A DNA stretch of 64,000 bases from Aerococcus sp. Group 1 (lineage in GTDB: Bacteria > Bacillota > Bacilli > Lactobacillales > Aerococcaceae), in assembly GCF_000193205.1 (NCBI RefSeq), contig NC_015278.1, positions 1,116,001 through 1,180,000 on the forward strand, given 5' to 3'. This document shows positions 50,401-59,063 of this stretch, piece by piece. The notes beneath the pieces were generated by a model. It worked only from the letters and a program-made list of their open reading frames with translations, made no database searches and was not told the origin of the DNA. The position numbers were made by a program, and so were the translations under genes. Each line of letters starts with the position of its first letter. Positions within the stretch are counted from its first letter, which is position 1.

Positions 50401-51285
50401 TTAATCATTTAAGCGAGCGCTTTTCTTAGTCTTCCATTCTACTTGTGGGCCCCATAGGATAATTGCCAATACTATGGCGGATAGTATCTTGATATCACTT
50501 GGTAAAATCGGAATATATTTCATGATTAAGTCGATAATTACTCGATAGATAATCGCACCCAAAATTATTGAAAATAAACGACTTGGTAATTTTACTTGGC
50601 TTAATAAAACTTCGCCAATCACAATGGCAGCTAGACCAATGACGATGGTTCCGGTTCCCATTGATAAGTCAGCATAGCCGTTATACTGAGCGATTAAAGC
50701 CCCTGATAGAGCAATCAAGGCATTAGAAATCATGTAACCCACTAATTGCACGTGGTCCGTCCGAATCCCGTTAGCTTCTGCCATTAAAGCATTATCACCA
50801 GTTGCAATTAAAGCTAATCCGTACTCAGTTCCCATAAAAATCACAAGTCCTAAAATGATAACCATGACGGTTAATAAGCCTAGTAAAAATGGTGACCATG
50901 TTGTCGATATACCTAAGTTCTCTATTGAAGTTAACAAGGTTTTTTCTCCTAGTAAGGGAGTATTGGCTTGCCCCATGACTCTTAAGTTAATGGAGTAAAG
51001 TCCGGTCATAGTTAAGATCCCTGCCAAGAGGGCCGGTATTTTCATCTTAGTGGTCATGAAACCGGTTAGAAAGCCAGCCAAAGCGCCTGCTAGAAGTGCT
51101 GCTAGAAACGCTAATAAAGGGGATACCTGATTGACTAATAATTTAGCACAGACAGCCGCGCCTAAGGGGAAACTCCCCTCAGCTGATAAGTCGGCTAAGC
51201 CTAAGATTCTAAAAGTAATATATACCCCTATGGCCAGGATAGACCACATCATTCCTTGCGAAACACTAGATATCAATAAATCCAT
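50401..51285 (-). CDS. ABC transporter permease, TrpXYZ-type importer 2
   Basis: A 294-residue membrane protein with about eight to nine helices, paralogous to the permease at 5436-6323 from end to end (for example LADLSAEGSFPLGAAVCAKL and MGTGTIVIGLAA). It forms the channel of the second importer. The gene starts about 80 bp after the reconstructed stop of the substrate-binding gene and 16 bp separate it from the ATPase gene. Confidence 0.9.
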   Translation of the reverse strand: MDLLISSVSQGMMWSILAIGVYITFRILGLADLSAEGSFPLGAAVCAKLLVNQVSPLLAFLAALLAGALAGFLTGFMTTKMKIPALLAGILTMTGLYSINLRVMGQANTPLLGEKTLLTSIENLGISTTWSPFLLGLLTVMVIILGLVIFMGTEYGLALIATGDNALMAEANGIRTDHVQLVGYMISNALIALSGALIAQYNGYADLSMGTGTIVIGLAAIVIGEVLLSQVKLPSRLFSIILGAIIYRVIIDLIMKYIPILPSDIKILSAIVLAIILWGPQVEWKTKKSARLND

Positions 51286-51364
51286 TCTTCTTGCACCTCT
51301 TCTAATATGCCTGGTCTGGCTATTTATCTTTCATTTTTATTTAACTTAATGAATAACATTTAAA

Positions 51365-52329
51365 TTATTCTTTTAAACGCGCCTTTAATTCTTCACTATC
51401 CATTCCCAAAGCAGCAGCCATTTCATCATTCACCTTAACAACTAGGTCCTTAGAACTTTCTACTGGAATGTCTTTAGGTTTTTATTTTCCTTCAGAATAT
51501 CTACTGCCATTTTCCCAGTTTGTTGTCCTAATTTGTAGAAGTCCACCCCATAGGCACATAAGGAACCCTCGATAGCAGCATCGAAAGCGGCTACGGATGG
51601 TGTCTTAGTTTCCATTAAAACTTTGCCAATTGTTTGAATGGTGTTAGCAATGGTATTATCGGTTGGGAGGTAGATACCATCTACTTTTTCTGCTAAGATT
51701 TTTGTCGCTTGTTGGACTTCATTAGTTGAGGTCACTGTCATACTTTCGACCTTTAAGCCCTTGGATTCGATATATTCCTTGGCTTGTTCATATTGCACTT
51801 CTGAATTTACTTCACTTGAGTTATATAAGATCCCAATTGTTTTAATACTTGGATCAGCCTTTAATAATAAGTCGACGACATCACCAACTGGAGCCATATC
51901 ACTGGTACCGGTCATATTTTTACCGGGTTTTTCCATACTCTCAACTAATTTAGCACTGACCGGATCAGTTACTGCTGTAAATAATTGTGGGGTCTCCTTA
52001 TCAGTATTGAGCATAGCTTGTGCAGCTGGTGTAGCAATACTTAAAATCAAGTCCTTTTTCCCTTTTAATTGTTGGGTAATACTTTGCAAGTTTGACTGGT
52101 CCCCTTGGGAGTTATGGAATTCAATCGCTAAATTCTTTCCTTCTTCATAACCAGCCTCTTTCAGGCTATCTTGGAAACCTTCTTTAGCTCTTTGTAGGGA
52201 ATCGTGTTCCATATATTGGATAATACCCACATCGACCTTTTCAGTACTGCTTTCATTACCTTGATTGGAACAAGCTGCTAATGTACATGTTAATAAACCT
52301 GCTGTGAGATAACGTAAATATTTTTTCAT
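51365..52329 (-). CDS. ABC transporter substrate-binding lipoprotein, TrpX-like, importer 2, apparent frameshift near the C-terminus
   Basis: A paralogue of the lipoprotein encoded at 6328-7281, with a lipobox ending LAAC and the TPQLFTAVTDPVSAKLV segment. As written the frame ends at 51460 after ENKNLKTFQ, about 30 residues short of its paralogue. The missing tail is present in another frame (DIPVESSKDLVVKVNDEM and onward, stop at 51365-51367). One extra A in the A5 run at 51479-51483 restores it as ENKKPKDIPVE. The start at 52329 rather than 52332 fits the GGAGG spacing. It follows a structured leader RNA. Confidence 0.88.
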
Positions 52330-52423
52330 CATTTTTCCTCCATCATTCTATATATAAGGGTTAACTTTCTATTTTTCTGACTGTTAAACGGACCTTCCAT
52401 ACTATCACTCCCCTAAAAGGTAT

Positions 52424-52624
52424 AAAAAAAGCCCACCTAGTTTGGAAAAAACTAAATGGGCTGAATAATAGCATATATTAATAGTGGTATAGCCCATTTA
52501 GAATTTATCCATTCTATGAGGGCTAGACACGCTTAAGATCCTTAGCCATCATAGATACAAACTTGAGTTTGACGTTTGTATCTATGATGTTTCATAGTAC
52601 AAACGCTATCTAAAATAGCTAAAG
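52424..52624 (-). ncRNA. Structured cis-regulatory leader RNA of ABC operon 2 (riboswitch or attenuator candidate)
   Basis: This is the paralogue of the leader at 7340-7556. The outer helix pairs 52618-52624 with 52540-52546. Three complementary segments lie inside it, with the middle one able to pair either way. A second hairpin (52491-52524) and the terminator follow. Here an antiterminator is plain: 52491-52500 pairs perfectly with 52453-52462, an arm of the terminator. The outer-helix sequence differs from that in operon 1 while pairing is kept. The ligand or factor is unknown. Confidence 0.72.
52430..52462 (-). terminator. Leader terminator of ABC operon 2
   Basis: A 14-bp stem with GU/mismatch interior (52430-52444 with 52449-52462) followed by TTTTTTT on the minus strand, about 95 bp before the first gene. 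Confidence 0.85.
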
Positions 52625-52647
52625 TAAAATCGTACATTTTGATAAGT

Positions 52648-52661
52648 AGAGCATGCGCTCT
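52648..52661. promoter_or_regulatory. Palindrome just upstream of the operon 2 leader (possible operator)
   Basis: AGAGC and GCTCT arms separated by four bases, flanked by two TTGATAAG copies about 26 bp apart. It lies where the promoter should be. Operon 1 has no equivalent, so a repressor site specific to operon 2 is possible. Confidence 0.35.
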
Positions 52662-52968
52662 GGTTGATAAGATATTTAACTGACATGATCACATGCTCCT
52701 TTCTTAAGCTGTTGAAGTAATATTAAACAATTTTTAAGGTAAAGTCAACTCTTAATTTAAAACATAAGTTTATATTTCTAAATTTAAAATTTTATTTTAT
52801 AAATAATAGAACGAAAAGACTTATATAAGGGTAATCTTAGAGATTATTTTTTTAATCGATCTATTATTTTGATCGATCTTGATCATTATTTCAAAATAAG
52901 CTCTGATTTCTTAATCCACTCGGCTAGTCTTTTATTAAAATTTCATTTCTAAGTTTCAGTTTAAAAGA

Positions 52969-52999
52969 AAAAGAGGCCTACAGATACACAGCCTCTTTT
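52969..52999 (-). terminator. Terminator of the rimP-rbfA operon
   Basis: An 8-9 bp stem (about 52969-52977 with 52991-52999) followed by TTTTTCTTTT on the minus strand, about 120 bp after the rbfA stop. Confidence 0.75.
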
Positions 53000-53000
53000 C

Positions 53001-53116
53001 AAAATGTGTTTCAAGCTCTGGACAAGCGGCTACTTCAGAAAATGGTGGTAAAATTTTGACACATTTTTCTTCCAGCGATCTTGCTCTTTGACGCGCTTGT
53101 CACACTCGCTTCTGAA
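53001..53116 (-). other. Region after rbfA with three complementary segments in crossing order
   Basis: Segments 53001-53009, 53021-53028 and 53034-53040 are complementary to 53059-53067, 53094-53101 and 53110-53116 respectively. Because the order is the same on both sides, the three helices would cross rather than nest. No coding frame is evident. The function, if any, is unknown. Confidence 0.35.
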
Positions 53117-53119
53117 ATA

Positions 53120-53473
53120 TTAATCTTCTTTATTTAACTGAGCCAATAACTGGTCAATACGTTGACCATATTCGATCGATTCATCCCGCTTAAAGACAAC
53201 TTCTGGTGTCTTATAGATACGTAAGCGTTGACCTAACAACGAACGTACTAAGCCACTGACCTTATCAAGTCCCTTTTGCACTTTTTCATGTTCACTTTGT
53301 GAATCGGATAAGGTGGAATAATAGATGGTAGCGTTTTGTAAATCACCAGTTAAATCAACATCAGTAATGGTAATATTTTTGACACGAGGATCTTTAACTT
53401 CTTTGCGCAGAATCGAGTTAACTTCACGTAAGATTTCTTGGCTAACTCGCTCTACACGTCGATTCGTAGACAT
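53120..53473 (-). CDS. rbfA: Ribosome-binding factor A
   Basis: A 117-residue KH-like protein that binds 16S rRNA during late 30S maturation. The motif RVERVSQEILREVNSIL, the segment DPRV (KDPRVKNITITDVDLTGD) and the C-terminal R(L)RIYKTPEVVFKRDESIEYG are standard. It is the last gene of the rimP-nusA-ylxR-ylxQ-infB-rbfA operon. truB and ribF, which often follow directly, are about 7 kb away here. Confidence 0.95.
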   Translation of the reverse strand: MSTNRRVERVSQEILREVNSILRKEVKDPRVKNITITDVDLTGDLQNATIYYSTLSDSQSEHEKVQKGLDKVSGLVRSLLGQRLRIYKTPEVVFKRDESIEYGQRIDQLLAQLNKED

Positions 53474-53494
53474 AAAATCCCTCCTTGTTAAATA

Positions 53495-55758
53495 TTAACG
53501 CTTCACTTCTACCATATGGTAGGCTTCGATTTGATCGTCCACTTTAATATCATTATAGTCTTCAATCATCAACCCACATTCATAGCCTTTATTAACTTGT
53601 TTAACATCATCTTGAAAACGGCGTAGGGAAGATAATTGCCCTTCGTAAATAACAATATTATCGCGAATTAAGCGAATTTTACTGTTTCTTTCGATATATC
53701 CATCCGTGACATAACCTCCACCGATGGTTCCTAACTTAGAAACATGGTAGGTTTCCCGAATGGTTACATAACCCGTAATTTCTTCTTTATATTCTGGGTC
53801 TAACTGACCTTTCATTGCATCCTCAACTTCTTGAAGCGCGTTGTAGATCACGTTATGAAGACGAATTTCAACTTCTTCTTCTTGGGCTTGGGTTTTAGCT
53901 GTTGGCGTTGGTCTGACATTGAAACCAATAATAACTGCATTGGAAGCTGCCGCTAAGGATACATCACTCTCGTTAATGGCACCGACAGCACCATGAATAA
54001 TATCAACTTTAACGCCTTCAACATCAATTTTCTTCATACTGGAGGCAATCGCTTCAACAGAACCTTGAACATCGGCCTTAATAATAATGTTAACGGTCTT
54101 CATTTCGCCTTCTTTAATGGTATCAAACAAGTTATCAAGAGTCACCTTATGGGTTTGATGGCGACGTAATTCTTGAGCTTGTTGGGCACGACGTTCACCA
54201 ATATTTCTGGCAGTCTTTTCATCATCAAAAACCACAAAACGGTCGCCTGCCTGAGGAGCTTCTTGTAGGCCGGTAATTTCAATAGGCGTTGAAGGACCTG
54301 CTGACTTAATCCGACGACCTTGGTCGTTAGTCATGGTACGAACCCGTCCATAAGTGTCTCCTACAACAATAGCGTCTCCTTGGTGTAAAGTCCCTTCTTG
54401 AACCAAAATAGTCGCTACGGCACCACGATGGGCATCTAATTCCGCTTCAATCACAGAACCAAGGGCGTTGCGATTAGGATTGGCTTTTAGTTCTTCAACT
54501 TCAGCCACTAAGAGAATCATTTCAAGTAATTCATCGATATTTTCACCAAACTTGGCTGAAATATTAACAAAAATGGTATCGCCACCCCATTCTTCTGGAA
54601 TCAACTCATATTCGGTTAATTCTTGTTTAACGCGGTCAGGGTTGGCCTGTGGTTTATCAATTTTATTAACTGCTACGATAATAGGGACTTCGGCTGCCTT
54701 AGCATGGTTAATTGCTTCAACAGTTTGTGGCATAACGCCGTCATCAGCTGCTACAACAATGACGACAATATCGGTAACGTCAGCTCCACGTGAACGCATG
54801 GTAGTGAAGGCCGCGTGCCCCGGAGTATCTAAGAAGGTAATTTCTTTGTCATTAGCATGGACTTGGTAGGCTCCAATATGTTGGGTAATGCCACCAGCTT
54901 CCCCTTCAACCACGTTAGCGTGTCTTAAGTAATCTAGTAAGGTAGTTTTCCCGTGGTCAACGTGACCCATAATGGTTACAACGGCTGGGCGTTCTTTTAA
55001 ATTATCCGCTTTTTCTTCTTTAGCCTCTTCAAAATAATGATCGAAGTCAGTAGGATCAATGATAACCTTTTCTTCAGCTTCAATGCCATATTCAGCTAAA
55101 ATTAATTGAATAGTATCTGAATCTAAAGCTTGGTTTTGGTTGGCCATGACACCAAGCATCATCAAACTCTTAATAATATCAGCTGGAGACCGTTTGATTT
55201 TTTTAGCTAACTCAGCAACGGTCATGCCATCAGTAAATTCAATTTTTTCTGGACTTTCTTTTTTCTTGCGGCTAGGAGCCGAAGAATTATTATGTTGGAC
55301 TTTTTTACGTTGATTATGTTTTAAATGCTTGTCCTCATATTTTGATTGTTTGTTATTTTTACGGCGATTCTTTTTATTGTTCTTCTTATTGGCCTTTTTA
55401 TTGGTATTTGATTGGCTATTTTTGCCGGATTGACCGTCATTCTTTTTATGGTCTTGACCTTTTTCTTCTTGCTTATTCGCTGGTTTTTTCTCGCCTTTGT
55501 TTTTATTATGCTTTTCTTGTTTTTTACCAGCTTTTTCAGACTGAGATTGCTTATTGCCTTGTTTCTCTTGGCTAGACTCTTTTTGCTTAGGCTGACTTTT
55601 TTCCTTTGCAAAATACTTTTCCATGGTTTGGATATCTTCATCAGTCATCGAAGACATATGGCTAGTGTAGGATAATCCAGCCTTTTTAGCACTAGCTAAT
55701 AACTCCTTACTAGAAATATTTTTTCTTTTGCATATTCATAGACACGTTTTTTTGACAT
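53495..55758 (-). CDS. infB: Translation initiation factor IF-2, apparent frameshift near the start
   Basis: IF-2 brings fMet-tRNA to the 30S subunit. The G domain has [20 protein letters not shown] and NKIDKP; the C-terminal domains run to [13 protein letters not shown]. The N-terminal region is Lys/Gln/Asn-rich and disordered. The natural start at 55758 (with AAGGTGATG) reads [13 protein letters not shown] and then loses frame. One extra A in the A6 run at 55719-55724 joins it to [15 protein letters not shown] and the main frame. Without it the first usable start would be about 35 residues in. An under-called homopolymer is likely. Confidence 0.95.
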
Positions 55759-55829
55759 GTCATCACCTTCCTTAATCTTATCGCTTCATGATTTGTTCTC
55801 TCCTATAAGAAATATCACTTGAAACACAA

Positions 55830-56117
55830 TCAATTAAATTTTTTAGCAAAGCCTTGGTTAGTAAAAGCGCAAACTGACCGCTTCTTACCGAGGGCTTGGC
55901 TTATCTCTGCTTGGGTAAATTCTAAACTCAAGGGAACTTGGTAAAAATCACATTTGTTCTTAATAGTTTTTAATGAACGCTCACTTAAATCTGTCGCTGC
56001 GATGACGTGAAGTGCCTTACCGTTTTGAACAGCTTCAATAACACTGCTTTCTCCACTGATCAAACCGCCGGCAACCTGGGCAAGGCCTAAAAGATTTAAG
56101 CGCTTATTCATTGCCAT
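55830..56117 (-). CDS. ylxQ: L7Ae-family ribosomal protein-like YlxQ
   Basis: A 95-residue protein of the L7Ae/L30e/Gadd45 fold, which binds kink-turn RNA. The segment NLLGLAQVAGGLISGE near the start and LHVIAATDLSE are typical. It is encoded between ylxR and infB and overlaps ylxR by 14 bp. The precise RNA target in bacteria is not settled. Confidence 0.9.
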   Translation of the reverse strand: MAMNKRLNLLGLAQVAGGLISGESSVIEAVQNGKALHVIAATDLSERSLKTIKNKCDFYQVPLSLEFTQAEISQALGKKRSVCAFTNQGFAKKFN

Positions 56118-56400
56118 ATAGCTCTTTTCTAGCTTTCATATGATCAGCGTAATCCTTTAATTCACTATAAAAATCGTCATCAATACTAACTTCCAAGTGC
56201 TTATCGAGTATGTGCTTATCCCATGCCTTTTGAACTAAGTCAGGGTCGGTCGCTACATAGGCACCTCGTCCATTCATTTTCCCACTCGGGTCAATAGCAA
56301 CTTCGCCCTCTGGTGTACGGACAACCCGAATTAACTCTTTTTTGGGAAATTGCTCATTAGACACCACACACCGACGCATCGGTATTTTGCGCTTTTTCAT
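56104..56400 (-). CDS. ylxR: YlxR-family RNA-binding protein (RnpM)
   Basis: A 98-residue protein with MRRCVVSNEQFPKKELIRVV and GRGAYVATD, the signature of the YlxR (DUF448) family. Family members have been reported to bind RNase P RNA. It is encoded between nusA and ylxQ in the conserved operon, 11 bp after nusA, and overlaps ylxQ. Confidence 0.92.
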   Translation of the reverse strand: MKKRKIPMRRCVVSNEQFPKKELIRVVRTPEGEVAIDPSGKMNGRGAYVATDPDLVQKAWDKHILDKHLEVSIDDDFYSELKDYADHMKARKELYGNE

Positions 56401-56411
56401 AAATATCCCCT

Positions 56412-57779
56412 CTATTCTTTTTCAAGATCTTGACCTTCATCCAACAATTCATCATAAGTCACTTCATCGGATTCTTCAACATCTGAAACAATTTCTTCCA
56501 TATCATCAGGATGGATATTTTCTTCATCGTAATTTTCGAAACCAGCTTGGTCATCTGCGGAGACTTCTGATAATAAAGGATCAGTTTCCTCACTAACAAG
56601 AGAATCAGAGGCTAAGGCAGCCGGATCACTCATGAGTTCTTCCTCTACGTTAACATCGTTTAAGAGGCTTTCGACTTCTTCACTCTCAGCTTCAAGATTT
56701 TGATCTTGTAAAAATGTTTCTTTGTATTCTTCAGAATCTTGATAGTCTTCATACTCGGTTTCAGACTTAATATCAATCTTATAACCCGTTAACTTAGCTG
56801 CTAGACGAGCGTTTTGCCCTCGCTTACCGATGGCTAAAGACAAATGATTATCTGGAACAACGACTACACAAGCCTGTTCATTAGGGACAAAGTGAACAGC
56901 GAGAACATCAGCAGGATTTAAAGCATTGGCAATGAGAACCGCAGGATCCTCATCCCATTCGATAATATCCATATTTTCGCCCTTCAGTTCATTAACCACT
57001 GTTTGCACTCGGCTACCTCTAGGCCCCACACAGGTTCCCACCGGATCCACATTAGGGTCATTAGAATAAACAGCTAGCTTAGACCGATCGCCTGCTTCTC
57101 TAGCAATTGAGCGAATTTCAACGGTCCCATCGTAAATTTCGGGAACTTCTTGCTCAAATAAGCGTTTTAGCATATTTGGATGAGTACGACTCACGTAAAT
57201 TTGAGGTCCCTTTGTGGTATTTTCAACCCTTTCCACATAAACTTGGATACGATCATGGGGTTGGAAATATTCTCCAGGAATTTGTCCCTCAGGGGTTAAA
57301 ACTGCCTCAATTTTGCCTAAATTCACATAGATATAACGCCGGTCTTGTCTTTCCACTGTTCCCGTTAACAAGTCATCTTCATAATCGATAAATTCTTCAT
57401 AAATGATTTCACGTTCTGCTTCACGTAAACGTTGGGTGATGACCTGCTTGGCTGTTTGTGCTGCAATACGCCCAAAATCTTCTGGTGTGACTTCACAGCG
57501 AATTTTATCGCCAATTTCGTAACCCCGATTGATTTCCAAGGCATCCTCTAGGGAAACTTCTAAATTAGAGTCCATCACGGTTTCCACCACTTCTTTTACA
57601 GAATAAACGTGGAAACTTCCTTTTTTATCATCGAAAACAACTTCGACATTTTGTGCCTGGTCAAAATTTCGCTTGTAAGCAAAGACCAATGCTGATTGCA
57701 CAGCATCTATAATGGTATCCTTTGATATACCTTTTTCTTGTTCTAACATTTCAAAGGCTTGAATTAATTGTTTGCTCAT
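56412..57779 (-). CDS. nusA: Transcription termination/antitermination factor NusA
   Basis: A 455-residue RNA polymerase-binding factor. The N-terminal domain is followed by an S1 domain (about 130-200) and two KH domains (VDPVGTCVGPRGSRVQ and NHLSLAIGKRGQNARLAAKL). Firmicutes NusA is usually near 370 residues; here the last 100 form an acidic tail rich in Glu, Asp and Ser. It is second in the operon, 12 bp after rimP. Confidence 0.96.
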   Translation of the reverse strand: MSKQLIQAFEMLEQEKGISKDTIIDAVQSALVFAYKRNFDQAQNVEVVFDDKKGSFHVYSVKEVVETVMDSNLEVSLEDALEINRGYEIGDKIRCEVTPEDFGRIAAQTAKQVITQRLREAEREIIYEEFIDYEDDLLTGTVERQDRRYIYVNLGKIEAVLTPEGQIPGEYFQPHDRIQVYVERVENTTKGPQIYVSRTHPNMLKRLFEQEVPEIYDGTVEIRSIAREAGDRSKLAVYSNDPNVDPVGTCVGPRGSRVQTVVNELKGENMDIIEWDEDPAVLIANALNPADVLAVHFVPNEQACVVVVPDNHLSLAIGKRGQNARLAAKLTGYKIDIKSETEYEDYQDSEEYKETFLQDQNLEAESEEVESLLNDVNVEEELMSDPAALASDSLVSEETDPLLSEVSADDQAGFENYDEENIHPDDMEEIVSDVEESDEVTYDELLDEGQDLEKE

Positions 57780-57791
57780 TTCTATCCCTCT

Positions 57792-58265
57792 TTAAAATTC
57801 TATTGCCAAACGAATTAAAGACACGCTTTTACGCGGAAAGTCTTGAACTAAACGTCGGGTCTTATCTTTTACTTCTAAAGTAAAGTATTGTTCACTAGCT
57901 TCTAAAAGGCGTCCTTCAACAAATTTGCTACCATCAATTTCATGATAAAAATTTAAATGAACCCATTTACCGATCGCTTGTTGGATGGCATTATCATTAT
58001 TCAAAGGACGTTCCGCTCCAGGAGAAGACACTTCTAGGTAGTAAGCTTGGGGAATAGGGTCGTCTTCGACATTGTCTAAGATTTCAGAAATCTTTTCGCT
58101 CGCTTTGACACAATCAGCGATCGTTATGCCGTCATTATTATCGATGTAGATGCGTAAATACCAATCCTTACCCTCTTTGGAAAAAGTAATATCAAATAAT
58201 TGATATCCCATTTCATTAATATCAGCTTCAATTAATGCTTTCACTTGGTCAGTAACTTTAGCCAT
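57792..58265 (-). CDS. rimP: Ribosome maturation factor RimP
   Basis: A 157-residue protein that helps assemble the 30S subunit. The segment WYLRIYIDNNDGITIADCVK and YYLEVSSPGAERPL are the family hallmarks. It is the first gene of the rimP-to-rbfA operon. Confidence 0.95.
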   Translation of the reverse strand: MAKVTDQVKALIEADINEMGYQLFDITFSKEGKDWYLRIYIDNNDGITIADCVKASEKISEILDNVEDDPIPQAYYLEVSSPGAERPLNNDNAIQQAIGKWVHLNFYHEIDGSKFVEGRLLEASEQYFTLEVKDKTRRLVQDFPRKSVSLIRLAIEF

Positions 58266-58293
58266 ACTTCCCTCACTTTCTACTCATGAAAAA

Positions 58294-58315
58294 GAGTGAG
58301 CGCTAGCGCTCACTC
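58294..58315 (-). terminator. Terminator of the P-II/DUF1538 operon
   Basis: A 22-bp perfect palindrome (58294-58315) followed by TTTTTC on the minus strand, between the tandem P-II gene and rimP. Confidence 0.85.
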
Positions 58316-58371
58316 CTTCCTTTCCTATACAACACTTTTATATTAGCATATTTTTCATTAACTAGCAATAG

Positions 58372-59031
58372 CTAGGCTTTTTTGCCCTGACCTATTAAGC
58401 CACTGACACTTGAGATCGGCAAGGAAAAAATTAGACCATGGCCTGGCTCCGTAATTTTCATTGTCTCTGAAATATTATCTGTAACTTGTTTAATTTTATT
58501 AGCGGGAAGAACCATCCAAACAATTTCTTTTTCGGGTTCAATTTGAATGGAAAAAATGGTGGATTTTTCATGGGCACCACTTCCACGACCATGTAAAATT
58601 GTCGCTCCCTTAGCTCCTTCATCACGGGCAGCATCAACCACTTGATCAGCTAAATCCCTTTGTACTATGGTTACCAGGAGCTGGTCTTTGTTTTCCTGAT
58701 CTGCCTCATTAAAGAGATAGCTATGGTTTTGATTTCCTAAATAAGAAGACACATCAAAAGAGAATAGGACACCTGTCCCCTTTTTCTTTAATTTCAGGGC
58801 ATCTTCTAAATGGGCATGAATATCCGCTTCTTTTTCTTTTGGAACAATGGTTAAAAAGATTTCACGTTCAGCTCCTTGTAAACCCAAGGACCGCAATAAG
58901 TTGCTTTGAACAGTCCCATAGGCTCTAATAATCGTTCCACCTGATGCACCAGCTTGTTTGGCACGCTTCAATAAACGGCTAGCCATCCCTTCTTTAACAA
59001 TGGCTAAAAATAAAACCGGTTCTTTATTCAC
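58372..59031 (-). CDS. Protein with two P-II-like domains
   Basis: A 219-residue protein made of two P-II (GlnB-type) domains. The first (1 to about 105) has ASRLLKRAKQAGASGGTIIRAYG. The second (about 120-215) has DQVVDAARDEGAKGATILHGRG and ends GHGLIFSLPISSVSGL. The GATxxxGRG pattern is where P-II proteins bind ATP or related nucleotides; the first domain has lost the GRG (RAYG). It is the third gene of an operon after a one-domain P-II protein and a DUF1538 membrane protein, so it probably gates or senses that transporter. Confidence 0.8.
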   Translation of the reverse strand: MNKEPVLFLAIVKEGMASRLLKRAKQAGASGGTIIRAYGTVQSNLLRSLGLQGAEREIFLTIVPKEKEADIHAHLEDALKLKKKGTGVLFSFDVSSYLGNQNHSYLFNEADQENKDQLLVTIVQRDLADQVVDAARDEGAKGATILHGRGSGAHEKSTIFSIQIEPEKEIVWMVLPANKIKQVTDNISETMKITEPGHGLIFSLPISSVSGLIGQGKKA

Positions 59032-59063
59032 TTTTATTCCCCTTTCTCCATTAGCGCTTATAC

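Noticed and set aside
51460-51500. Programmed -1 frameshift in the operon 2 substrate-binding gene
   Set aside because: The heptamer TAAAAAC does not allow good re-pairing in the -1 frame, and five other genes show the same one-A defect, so an assembly error is simpler.
52544-52597. Short leader peptide in the operon 2 leader (ATG AAA CAT..., 17 codons)
   Set aside because: The matching position in operon 1 has a GTG followed almost at once by a stop, so the peptide is not conserved while the RNA structure is.
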